Source of the DNA: Sepiola atlantica
Lineage: Eukaryota; Mollusca; Cephalopoda; Sepiida; Sepiolidae
NCBI GenBank assembly: GCA_963556195.1
Contig: OY744528.1
Location: 57,167,650-57,231,649 of the forward strand
DNA length: 64,000 nt
Reading direction: 5' to 3'
Part shown: one piece after another, positions 36,097-45,449 of the stretch
How the letters are laid out: the number at the start of each line of letters is the position of its first letter
Position numbering within the stretch: position 1 is the stretch's first letter
Made by a program: the position numbers and the translations under genes
The notes under the pieces: model-generated
What the model was told of the DNA's origin: nothing
Seen by the model: the letters and a program-made list of their open reading frames with translations, nothing else
Databases searched by the model: none

Positions 36097-36388
36097 CTAC
36101 GGCAGTTGATTAACACACACACGTCGGACGTCTAATCACACTGATGCAGTTGATACACACTCTCTTGATCTTCTGAACATACTCCTTTTATTGTCCAAGT
36201 GTTCATCATCAGCCAATCGGTGGTCAGAAAAACAGTCACGTGAGGCCTGACGTCATTGCTCAATAATCGTACAAAAAACCACAGCCGCCATTAATCTAAT
36301 TTCCGCCCTCCCCGTGATCATCCCGGCAGGTAAGACAACACGCGCAAACACGTGGTCGCTTTCTTCCTTCATTCTGTTCGACTTTACA
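36073..36388 (-). repeat. 5' LTR of the young gypsy-like element
   Basis: 316 bp, partner of 32008-32323. Only 15 bases separate its inner end from the likely Gag start codon at 36057, leaving little room for a conventional primer-binding site; the sequence after the LTR is AGCTATTTCGGCGAA. Confidence 0.97.
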
Positions 36389-36488
36389 GGAAGATAATTA
36401 TTTTAGAAGAAAATGTGAGATAAAGCTTGGATATGTTATAGCAACTTTTTCCTCAGCCAATCGGAGAACGGTTCTTTTCCCATATAAC

Positions 36489-36998
36489 TGTTATAGTACC
36501 TTACCTATACGGACTACTTGGACTCTTCCACTCACCATAAATACTGGTAGCACGTGCTTCTCAGTGTTGGATCTACCCCAGCCCGACAGGGACTGGGCCA
36601 TTTCGGTGGCCTTTTATCTGTCGGGCTGAGGCATTAGTCCTGGGTAGTCCTAGGAAGTTCACCCTTCCAGGTCTTTTGGGTGGAGTAAGTTTATTGCTTA
36701 CTGCCTGATGCGCCTCGACCAGGGAATGTTTACGGAGCTGCCAATGCAATTTTTTACAGGCTAGAGTACTCCTTCTTTAGGGGCGCTGGCTTGACTCTCC
36801 CCACCTTCTGGCCTTGTGCCACATCTTCCTGCTGTGGGAAGCAATTAACTACCTGGAACCACACCAGTCTATACTGGCAGTCAAGACAGACGTACAAACA
36901 CTCTTGTTCTCTGCTGTATTATACTTTTTTCAATATACTTGTTTTCTCTAAACTCTGAGTTCGTGTTTTCCTTCCGGCCCCTTTAAAGGCTCACAACA
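36489..36998 (+). repeat. 5' LTR of the non-autonomous element, with nested insertion
   Basis: Matches 39327-39543 from TGTTAT and GTACCTTACCTATACGG through TTCCTTCCGGCCC to GGCTCACAACA, but is 510 bp because 286 bp are inserted. CATAAATACTGG near 36535 may be its TATA region. Confidence 0.93.
36572..36857 (+). mobile_element. 286-bp nested insertion of a dispersed repeat (copy 2)
   Basis: Absent from the 3' LTR at the same point and flanked by TGGA (36568-36571 and 36854-36857), a probable 4-bp target duplication. It starts with a hairpin (CAGCCCGACAGG ... CTGTCGGGCTG). It shares GTAAGTTTATTGCTTACTGC and neighbouring sequence with 14040-14272 on the opposite strand. The family is unknown, likely a SINE or small DNA element. 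Confidence 0.75.
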
Positions 36999-37150
36999 AC
37001 TGGCGACGTGGTACAGTAAGGGATTCTGGAGAACCTTAAAAAGTACGCCACAACTGGCGACGAAGTACATTAAGGGATTTTTGAGGACCTTAAATGGACG
37101 CCACAACTGGCGACGAAGTATATTATGTTGGGTTTTTTTAGAACCTTAAA
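36997..37150 (+). repeat. Triplicated primer-binding region, about 53-bp unit
   Basis: Three tandem diverged copies of ACTGGCGACG followed by GTAC or GTAT, then an A/G-rich stretch ending GAACCTTAAA or similar. TGGCGACG starts at 37001, 37055 and 37108. TGGCGAC-type sequences are the usual tRNA primer sites of gypsy elements, so the element holds three potential priming sites in a row. Confidence 0.85.
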
Positions 37151-37593
37151 AAAAGACAAACGTGGAGAAATAAACGGCAAATTCACCCGATAACGTTCTA
37201 TGTTTAAAAGCTGGCTTTACCAGCGGACCAAAAAGATAAGAAAAGCACGTAAAAGACCAACTTATTTTCACTCATTAAAGAAAGGTCAGTGATGTTTTTA
37301 TTGCTATTCCGGCACTGTGTTAATTTTTAACAAGAAGGGAATACATGATATTTTCTTTTCTCTCCAAAAGAGAAAAGTCCTGTCACCGAAATAAAATATG
37401 AAAACCTTGTTTTTTTCTGACCGCAAATTCTATGGTTACGTGAAAAGCGTACTAAAAAAGTATTTTTGTTGTTGGTTGAAAAAAAAAGGTTTTATACTCG
37501 CTTTCTCTTTTTACAACTAAGATTACGTTTAGCAGCGTAATATAAAAGAAATAACTTCTAAGAAGCTGTGCTCTATAAAGACACATTTTAAAC

Positions 37594-38570
37594 ATGGAAG
37601 ATTTTAAAACAATAATGACAGAACTCGTAAAATTCCATATGCAACAGCAACAGAAAGAAGAAGAAAGTCAGCGAGAACAGCAACTAAAAAATGAAGAAAG
37701 ATTTCAAAAATCGAAGGATTACTACAAACAAGTTCGAACAGGGGTCAAAGTAACGTAAACGATTATGCTTTTTCGCAGAATGCCGTTTGGAGTACAATTG
37801 ACAATTTCACTTATTCCCCAGACGAGCATAAAACCTGTGCTTCATATTTAAGAAGGTATGAGGATCTATACAAGATACATTGCGAAAATTGGGCAGACTC
37901 TAAAAAGTTCGCCTACTGCTCCGAAAATTAGAGACCACCGAACATACTAAATTCATGGACTTTATTTTACCTCGAAAAATAAGCGACTTGATTTTTTCTG
38001 AAGCTGTTAAACTTTTAACAGAATTATAAAACTTCTCTGTTCCACTAACGGTGGAAGTGTTTGAATTTAGTCCCAAAAGATGGCGAAGACTACGCAACGT
38101 TCGCGTCAGTCGTTAATAAACACAGTGACGATTTCAAATTAGCTGATAACTTTAAATGTTTAATTTTCGTGCAAGGAACAGACGTAGACGTAGGGTTCTA
38201 AACAATTTTGAAAGTGAACCAAATTTAACATTACAGAAATTAGCCAAAGACTGCCAGAGATTTGTAAGCGTTAAACAAGATTCGAAAGACATTGAAGAGT
38301 CGGGTATTGCACACATAAGAAAAGTACGTCAGAAAACACATTTCAATTCTTTCAAAAACAATCCAAAACAAAAAGAGGGATTATTTTCACGCTCCTACAA
38401 AAACAAGGCAGACTAATAAAAACAGGATTAATTACCGCCGAGCCCCTGTTTCCGTTGTGGATCCCTCCATTGGGTAACGGATTACCCATACAGTTTTAGA
38501 ACCTGTCTAACTTGTAATAAAGTCGGACACAAGTGTTCACATTGCAGAACGAATAGAGGAAATAAAACTC
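37594..38570 (+). pseudogene. Gag-like remnant of the non-autonomous LTR element
   Basis: Starts MEDFKTIMTELVKFHMQQQQ at 37594, then a glutamate/glutamine-rich stretch. Across frameshifts it continues with SYLRRYEDLYKIHCENWADS, TTEHTKFMDFILPRKISDLI and EPNLTLQKLAKDCQRFVSVK. It ends in Cys-rich text, CFRCGSLHW and CLTCNKVGHKCSHC, that looks like degraded zinc knuckles near 38450-38550. This is the layout of a gypsy-type Gag. No protease or RT follows. The Lys/Glu-rich frame at 38947-39267 (LLKLQLKDVLKLNVKENIFL) is open but of unknown meaning and may be a coiled coil. Confidence 0.7.
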
Positions 38571-39326
38571 TGGTTTAATCCACAAAAACGAACGAATTAT
38601 AAGAAAATATGTACAGGTAAAGATTCTGAATAAAAGTGTAAAATTACAATTAGATTCTGCATACATGGAGAAGGTTGTACAAACCGCCCATGCTAAGAAC
38701 CAACAAAATAGAAGCGGTTCAACCTATGGGGGTTACCAACCAACATTTTTGCCAGAAAATACGAAATCTGACGACCGAGTCAGGAAAACGAAAGAAGGAA
38801 ATTTTTTCAGCCATTAAAAATCATATGAAATGGACTCAAAGTAAATTGATGGCAGAAATTAAAAGCATGTAAGGACACAAAATTCACGCTGAAATTAGCT
38901 AACACCAAACTTAAAGAAATCAAGTCAAATTTTTTGGATAAACCAGTTGAAGGTTAAAGAGAGTGAAATCAGGGTTCCAGAGATGGAATTGCTAAAGTTG
39001 CAACTCAAAGATGTCTTGAAGTTGAATGTCAAAGAAAACATTTTTTTAAAGTTTAAAGATGTGCTCCAAAATCAGAAGTCTAGAATTAAAAAGCTGGAGG
39101 ATATCAAATCTGAATTTGATAGACGCCCTCAGTTCTCTGATAAGAGACACCTAAATCAAATTAGGGAACGACTATCGGAAGACATTGACAGCACTCTCCA
39201 GGAAGCAGTTATAGTTAACAGATACAACACTTTTACGATACAGCTACCTCAAGCAGCCTCAGAATAGCATCAAATCCAAAAAGGAAACAATACTATGACC
39301 ATGAGGAGGTAATGCTTGGGAGGGGG

Positions 39327-39543
39327 TGTTATTGTACCTTACCTATACGGACTACTTGAACTCTTCCATAAATACTGGGAGCAGCGACTTCTCAGTGTGT
39401 GAACCACACCAGTCTATAATGGCAGTCAAGACTGACGTACAACCACTCTTGTTTTCTGTTGTATTATACTTTTATCAATATACTTGTTTTCTGTAAACTC
39501 TGAGTTCGTCTTTTCCTTCCGGCCCTTTTACAGGCTCACAACA
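39327..39543 (+). repeat. 3' LTR of the non-autonomous element
   Basis: 217 bp, TG...CA, follows the purine tract directly and is followed by the ATAAC duplication. It lacks the 286-bp insertion found in the 5' LTR. Confidence 0.93.
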
Positions 39544-39548
39544 ATAAC

Positions 39549-40290
39549 TATACAATATTTAACCCACGTTCTCTTCTCCTGACCGGATGTATATATATAT
39601 GCAGCATTATGTGAGGGACTCTTCAATCCCAACCGATTTCTGGAACGACGATTCTCAATGTGATAAGGAGACGATGATTACATAATCGCTAAGCCGAATT
39701 ATATCTCAGTGCTGGTCACGTAGACAACACAAAATAGTTCGATCATACAACTGCTACATAACCTCCTGTTTAGGCTTTTAGCCGATAAACAAGAGAAACT
39801 TTATTGATAGTAACAGCACATGAGAATACAATGGAAAGAACATGAAAATGCAAATATAGGTTATATGACTGATAAACTTGAACAATAATGTCTTTCTTAT
39901 GCTACCAAAGGCAAACTCTTTTTTTGCTGAAAAAAAAACAAAAATGTAATAACTTTAAGTAAAAATAGGAAAATGTTCATTTGTTCAAAGGTGAAAAATG
40001 TTCTGTTATTGCAAAATGCTTATTAAGAAAGAATTACAAATGTTTTTAAAATTGAACAGGGTTCATTTAAAAAGAATATTTTACACATGCAGGTGATGAA
40101 TTGTAAAAGTGGTAGTTAATTACTTCAGGAAATGTAAATGTTCAGATATATATGGTTTTACAAAACATTTTAGGCCAATGAACATGTCTACCAGAATGTG
40201 TAGTGGTAACGTGATTGGGATGTATCTGAAGGTACTATATCAGTTAACTCAGGCAATATTATGGTGGAACATGGGGTTCCAGAGTGTCGT
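39549..40290. other. No gene recognised
   Basis: AT-rich sequence with a short TA tract near 39589-39600 and no coding motif. Confidence 0.5.
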
Positions 40291-42140
40291 TGTCTGAAGA
40301 TGCTCGCATAACTCTGTCGACCCGCACAGTCTTCCTCCAATATCCAGAGTAAAAGTTTTGTTTTACGATCGATCACACGATATGGACCGGAATAAGGTGG
40401 TGTTAGTGGTGGTTTAACCGAGTCATTTCGAATAAAAACGTGTGTCCATGATGAAATGTCTTTAGGTAAAGCTGACTTAATGTTTTGATGACGAGTGTTC
40501 ATGGGTGGTAAACTGCTGAAATAGCATCTAAGTCTGTCAACATAGAGTTCTAAATCCACTTCTGAAGACTCTGGAGAAGTGAACATATGACCAGGTAATG
40601 CCAGTTCGGCTGGTGGACAACCTAAATCTTATTTCATATGCCGTATATCACTGGAGAACTGAGAAATGAAGTCAAAATATCTTGATTCACGAGGAGAATA
40701 TCCGGCTTAGCACGTAGCGTGGACGTAAGTGGACGATGATCAGTAAATTCGTATGAATCAACACGGTACAATTTTTTGACCGGCTTGATCTGTTGTTGGC
40801 AACATCCCTAAGTGAAAGTGATTCTTTGGAACCGACTAAATTCGAACTTGGCACACCCAGGTCGTTAGTCCGCGTTGTTATCCACTTAAGCACCATCACT
40901 TCTCTGATGACAAGTGTAAATGGCAAATTGCTGACCTTCCACTGCGTGGCGAAAATGTTTAATAGCTAAGTAAATAGCCAAAAGTTCACATTTGAAAGTA
41001 CTATAACGACTTTCAGTAGAGGTCAATCCTTGAGAAAAATATGACAAAGGTTGAATCTGTTGCTGATGATGTTGTTTTAAGACTGTGCCAACAGCTGAAC
41101 TTAAAGCATCAATGACAATAGGAAATTCAGCATCAGGTATCGGATGTGATAGCAATACTGTATCTGCAAGCTTTTTCTTCACCTCATTAAAGGCAGTTTT
41201 CAAGTGAAATGGTTTCATCTTCTTCTTTCTATTTATCAACAGATCCATCAGAGAAATGAGTATGTCAACATAATGTGGAATGAAACGTCTGTAATAGTTT
41301 AATAATCCAAGAAAATGTCGTAATTGACGTCGTGAATTTGAAGGATGTAGATCGAGCATAGCTCTGACTTTTTCAGGAAAAGGTGAAATACCTTCCGAGT
41401 TTATTACATGTCCCAAGAAAACAAGACTTGTGGCACCAAAAGTACACTTAACAGGGTTTATCCTAACATGATAATGCTGATAACGTTAAAAAAGAATGCT
41501 GAAATGTTTTAAATGTTCCTCCGGTGATGTGCTAGCTATAAGAATACACGAAATCTAAGTCACGGACCACCTCGTCCATAAAACGTTGAAAAGTGCTAGC
41601 TGCATTATGTAAGCCGAATGTTATAGTCAAAAATTCAAAAGCATCGAAAGGAGTAGAAACAGCAGAATTTGGTGGTAAGACTAAACAAGATCCAACTTTG
41701 AAAATATCTGATGAAAGGATGAAACGAAATTCTGAATATGAAGGAAAGGGTACCGACCAGGAGCAGTAGTAGAGTTCAGTCGATGGAAATCTCCTGTCGG
41801 ACGCCAGTCCCCAGAATGCTTTGGAACCATGTGCAAAGGTGATGCCCAAGGGCTAGATGAGGTCGAATAATACATAGCTGGAGCATGTGATTAAATTAAA
41901 TTCATTTTTTTTAACTTCTCGGGAAAGAGGCGGCAAGGACGTGCGAAGATAGGAGCAGTAGTTGTTTCAATGAAATGCATAGTAGAATGAGCAGATTTGT
42001 TTATTTCAAAATTCAAGTTCGTTAGATCAGGAAAAAAATTCAACAACAAATCATATGGATTATCCGCAGAAGCAATAAAAATGTAGGGATGTTCAGAAGC
42101 TTTTCTACCAGCTAATGGCAGGTTAGTGCTAGAATCCAAG
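40290..42140 (-). mobile_element. Older Ty3/gypsy pol remnant
   Basis: Minus strand, from 42140 downward: ATTTAPIFARPCRLFPEKLK-like text (ETTTAPIFARPCRLFPEKLK) before RT. Then [40 protein letters not shown] and STFQRFMDEVVRDLDFVYSY, where the expected YIDD box is lost. GHVINSEGISPFPEKVRAML and QLRHFLGLLNYYRRFIPHYV (RT end) lead into RNase H (FPIVIDALSSAVGTVLKQ, QPLSYFSQGLTSTESRYSTF, ELLAIYLAIKHFRH). After a SINE it resumes FTDHRPLTSTLRAKPD, and near 40586-40300 shows post-integrase text (PPLTPPYSGPYRVIDRKTKL). Most of integrase is missing. The layout is typical of gypsy elements such as the Mag/CsRn1 type. Inactive. Confidence 0.85.
40743..40921 (-). mobile_element. tRNA-derived SINE inserted in gypsy RNase H
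   Basis: A 167-bp insert (40749-40915) splits the RNase H frame: ...QQFAIYT lies before it and TDHRPLTS after it. It is flanked by ATTTAC (minus strand) at 40743-40748 and 40916-40921. On the minus strand it has an A-box-like TGGTGCTTAAGTGG and a B-box-like AGTTCGAATTT spaced as in tRNA promoters. It starts next to a tRNA-like TGATGGTGC and shares GTGCCAAGTTCGAAT with 10747. Transcription by RNA polymerase III would be expected for such elements. Confidence 0.85.
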
Positions 42141-43430
42141 TCTGCATCTACGCATATCCACCATCAAGTCAAAGTGGTGCAAAAAACAGCACTTAAGACG
42201 GGGGTAGGGACGTAAGCAATGATAAAAAATCCACATGAAATCTCTGCATAGTTGCAAGTCCAAGGATCGTGCAATTTGACTATACGTGGGTATTGAAGAA
42301 CGGTTTACAGACTGAGGTTGAAATCAGTGGTGCATGTGATTATACACTGTTGCAAGTGTGGAGCTACGGTCAGTTTGTGCTGTTGCATGAATGGAGGAGT
42401 AGAGGTCAGTCTATACTGTTGTGCGTGAAGAGAAATGAATGTGGATATGCACTGTTGCAAGTAAGAAGTGCATGTGATTAATGCATTGTAGCACGTTAGA
42501 AGTAAGTGAAGATGCACTGTGTAGTAAGCTTAACTCCTTTGACTCTAACGTTATGTCATGGGCAGCGAAATGTTCCTGAATCTGGAAAATGTATGAAAAT
42601 ACAGTGCCTAACTTCCAATAGTTGACAAAAGCTAACGTGAATGGCAAATATCACGTGTTGAGACAGGACAAGAAAGGATAAGTCAAAGTAGTATTAGAAA
42701 AAATTCTGTATTACTCGAATGACGAAAAATGGCGCACGCAAAATATCACGCGGGAAGTCAAAAGTAGCCACATTGAAGACATATTTGGTAAAAATATGTG
42801 AAAAAACATTAATGCACAACAATAAGTCTACACCATGAAGGATAACTTAGAATTATAGTTATTTAAAAACGATTAACTTGGATGTGATATAGCCATTAGG
42901 ACAACTCTTGAAGGGCCGTCGAAACAACATGGTGATTATTATAAAATTGAGCGAAAAAGCGGAAGAAAGAAAAATACGTTATTATTATTACAATTTCAAA
43001 AATAGCAAAACATCTTAATTCAATCGTAAATTAATAGCAATTGAAAATGTATTTTGTTACTAAATCAACAAGATTTAATCGCTATTCCCTATTATTTCTC
43101 TACCTGTAAATGCTAACATGCTAGAAGTCTCCGACAAAAATTCGAACGAAATGTAATGAAATAATAAAACCCATGTAAAAATGCACTGACCATAATATAA
43201 TCTTCCCATAACACCTTGATATAAATGGAATGTTGTGTTTTTCATGGTAGTTTTTAAGTCTTTAAACTGACAAATAGGATGAAAATAATTTCCGTGAACA
43301 GATCCTTATGTCGCCGTAAAGAAGAAAAATGTCGGGGGGGGGGAGATAAAGAAGGTCGGGGTTACCAATTTTAGTTAGAGGGAACCTTTTAGAGTTTGTA
43401 GTTTAAATCGTGAAGAAAATAAGAATTACG
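42141..43430. other. No gene; degenerate GTGCAAGTG-type motifs
   Basis: Between 42330 and 42510 short motifs such as GTGCATGTGATTA, CTGTTGCAAGT and GTCAGTNTGTGCTGTTG recur loosely. A similar texture (GTGCAAGTGGGTTTGCACTG) appears at 54930-55450. The rest is AT-rich. No coding motif. Confidence 0.45.
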
Positions 43431-43442
43431 AACTTACTTGGA

Positions 43443-43610
43443 ATCAGGGCTTTAGGTGCTCCACTACTTTTGGAGCTGCTCCCGCTCCTGCTCCAACGCC
43501 CAAAATTGGAGCTGGCTCCTCTCACGCTCACCATTTTCAAAAAGGAGCCGCTCCAGCTCAAACTCCTATAAAAAAGGAGCGGCTCTTTTTCAGCGCTCAA
43601 TAATGAAAAT
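43443..43610 (+). mobile_element. Possible hAT-type element end with GGAGC clusters
   Basis: Starts CAGGGCTTTAGGTGCTCCAC and then carries many GGAGC/GCTCC pentamers in both orientations over about 160 bp. A CAGGG-type end followed by clustered short inverted motifs resembles hAT termini, where transposase binds. I found no opposite end or 8-bp duplication, so this may be a truncated end or merely GC-rich repeat. Confidence 0.35.
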
Positions 43611-44189
43611 GTACCTTCTTTCATAAACGTTCTATTCTGCCTATGAGGAGTCAAAGGATAGGGGTGGGCGTCAAAGGATCTCGTCAATATGAGTGGGGAT
43701 GTCACTTCTAGTGTAAGACCGTAAGATAATATTTAAGAAAATCTCGCTAATATTTTGAGATGGTTATAGGAAAACATGTCGGACGAAGCATAGGATTATA
43801 CGTAAATTTTCGTTTCCTGAGGTATAAAATAGAAATAGAAAAATCCCTGAAGTATTTTAAAACAATTTTAATTTTCATTACATTAACAACCTATTTTTTC
43901 AAGGGAGGAAAATTTGACCCGATATTTTTTTGGAAGGGAATTTAGATTTGTTTTAAGTAAATAAAGTTTTTTTTTAAACATTATTAGTGATTATTTTCTT
44001 TTTAAAGAAAACATTTCTCTGTTACCTCAGGTTTTGCGTCGTCAAGGTGTTCTTTCTTCCCAAATTAGGTCGAACGATATCTGGAATCTAAAGTGATCAG
44101 GGGGTGCGTGTTGACCGTCGGGTAAATTCTTCTTAAACTGAGGGATACTTTGTCAAGGATGGTGATTTATATTCCTTAAAAAGGAAAAG

Positions 44190-44192
<3 letters not shown>

Positions 44193-44274
<82 letters not shown>
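44193..44274. repeat. (TA)n microsatellite
   Basis: About 41 uninterrupted TA units, the longest TA tract in the window, directly before a repeat family copy at 44281. Confidence 0.97.
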
Positions 44275-44279
<5 letters not shown>

Positions 44280-44280
44280 T

Positions 44281-44430
44281 TTGAAAACTATATGTTACAT
44301 ATTTCGGAATCGTACCGTGGTGGTGGGGCGTTTGAATTCATCGTTTAAAAACGGTGTATTACTGAAGTCTTCTTTTGAAGAAGTTATCGGGTCAATTTTA
44401 TGTATTAGATGTGATTCATTTCGTTTTATT
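44281..44430 (+). repeat. Dispersed repeat 'VVGRLNSSFKNGVLL' (copy 1)
   Basis: Contains AACTATATGTTACATATTTC, GGGGCGTTTGAATTC and GTTTAAAAACGGTGTATTAC. The same sequence lies in inverse orientation at 52517-53140. Both copies encode VVGRLNSSFKNGVLLKS in their own sense strand. From 44430 to 45340 I see only AT-rich sequence with short frames. Confidence 0.7.
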
Positions 44431-45342
44431 TTATTTATTAGTCGCTTTATTTATAGTTTTGTGTTTTAAACAGTTTTATTTTATTTGGTGTTTTGTTTAC
44501 TTATTTTTTATTTGTAGTTTTGTATTTTTAAGATCCCTTTTAAAGGAAGTACTGGGTCAGGATTAAATATAATATATGGGTGTTAATCGTAATTAATTTT
44601 TATTAAAATTAATTTAATACTTTATGATGTTTGTCTGTTTTACTGCTTCAAAGGAGTGTATATTATTTGGGATAACTGTGGCATAGTTTATTGATTATGC
44701 TCTTGGTGGGATTTATTAAGATTTTTATTTATTTATTATTTCTTATTATTTATAGTTTTGTATTTTTTTATTTTTCCAAAATGTTTGTTAATAAAATTAA
44801 AAAATTTTTTTTTTTATATATGGGGGATCTGTGTTTGAGTGGATTAATTGTTATGTAGTGGCTAGATGTTGACAAAGGGTATAATTTTTCAGTGAAAGGG
44901 TTCATCCAAGGGATATCTAATGTTTTAACTCTTATTGTCATATGCATTCGTGTTCGATTTATGCATTTAGTTAATTCTGTTTGCTTTATCTAATAAAGTT
45001 TATGAGTCTATTATAGGGTCTGTGTGAGACTTTCAGGCATCCATAATTCCTTTAATTCTGTGGGGTTTAATAGTTATGTTTCTAGGTGTTTAATTAGGGG
45101 GATTCATGTATTTATTATGTTAGAAATTTTAAAGGAGATGAAGTATCTACTGATTAATGTTATATTTGTGGTGGATGGGGGTAAGGGGGATATTGGTTTA
45201 GGTTGTATTGGGATTGGTAGGGGTGATGTAGCGTTGGTTGTGGTATGTTCAATATATCTGGGGGTGTTATGTTGTATATATAAAAAATAAATAAAGATAA
45301 AAATAAAATAATTTTGGAAAAGTCTTGGGGAGAGTGGCTATG

Positions 45343-45344
<2 letters not shown>

Positions 45345-45395
<51 letters not shown>
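45345..45395. repeat. (TA)n microsatellite
   Basis: About 25 TA units just beyond the 3' end of the Penelope-like element. Confidence 0.95.
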
Positions 45396-45399
<4 letters not shown>

Positions 45400-45449
45400 A
45401 AAATTCTATTTTATCGTGTAGAGATCATTGGTCTCAAGGGGTGATTAGT

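Larger units (their letters stand above)
32003..36393 (-). mobile_element. Young Ty3/gypsy-like LTR retrotransposon, near-complete, with 5-bp target duplication
   Basis: The element is 4381 bp (32008-36388), transcribed on the minus strand. It has two 316-bp LTRs, begins TG and ends CA, and is flanked by GGAAG at 32003-32007 and 36389-36393. The LTRs differ at a single base (CGCAC against CGCGC), so insertion was recent. Contents in transcriptional order: 5' LTR, gag, protease, RT, RNase H, integrase, an acidic tail, a purine tract AGAGGGGAG touching the 3' LTR (about 32324-32332), then the 3' LTR. Gag and pol are in different frames (pol is at -1). Pol carries one in-frame TGA. A rearranged relative is at 55.6-58.7 kb. 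The exact clade needs a phylogeny. Confidence 0.95.
36484..39548 (+). mobile_element. Non-autonomous LTR element (gag remnant, no pol), 5-bp target duplication
   Basis: LTRs at 36489-36998 and 39327-39543 start TG and end CA, flanked by ATAAC at 36484-36488 and 39544-39548. A purine tract TTGGGAGGGGG ends right at the 3' LTR (39316-39326). A TGGCGACG primer-binding motif lies 2 bp after the 5' LTR (37001). The inside is about 2.3 kb and has gag-like remnants but no protease, RT or integrase, so the element depended on relatives for movement. The LTRs are clearly diverged and the 5' LTR carries a nested insertion, so it is older than its neighbour 100 bp to the left. Confidence 0.92.

Noticed and set aside
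36003..36393. The young gypsy and the pol-less LTR element as one composite element
   Set aside because: Each has its own LTRs and its own 5-bp duplication (GGAAG and ATAAC), and the LTR sequences differ.
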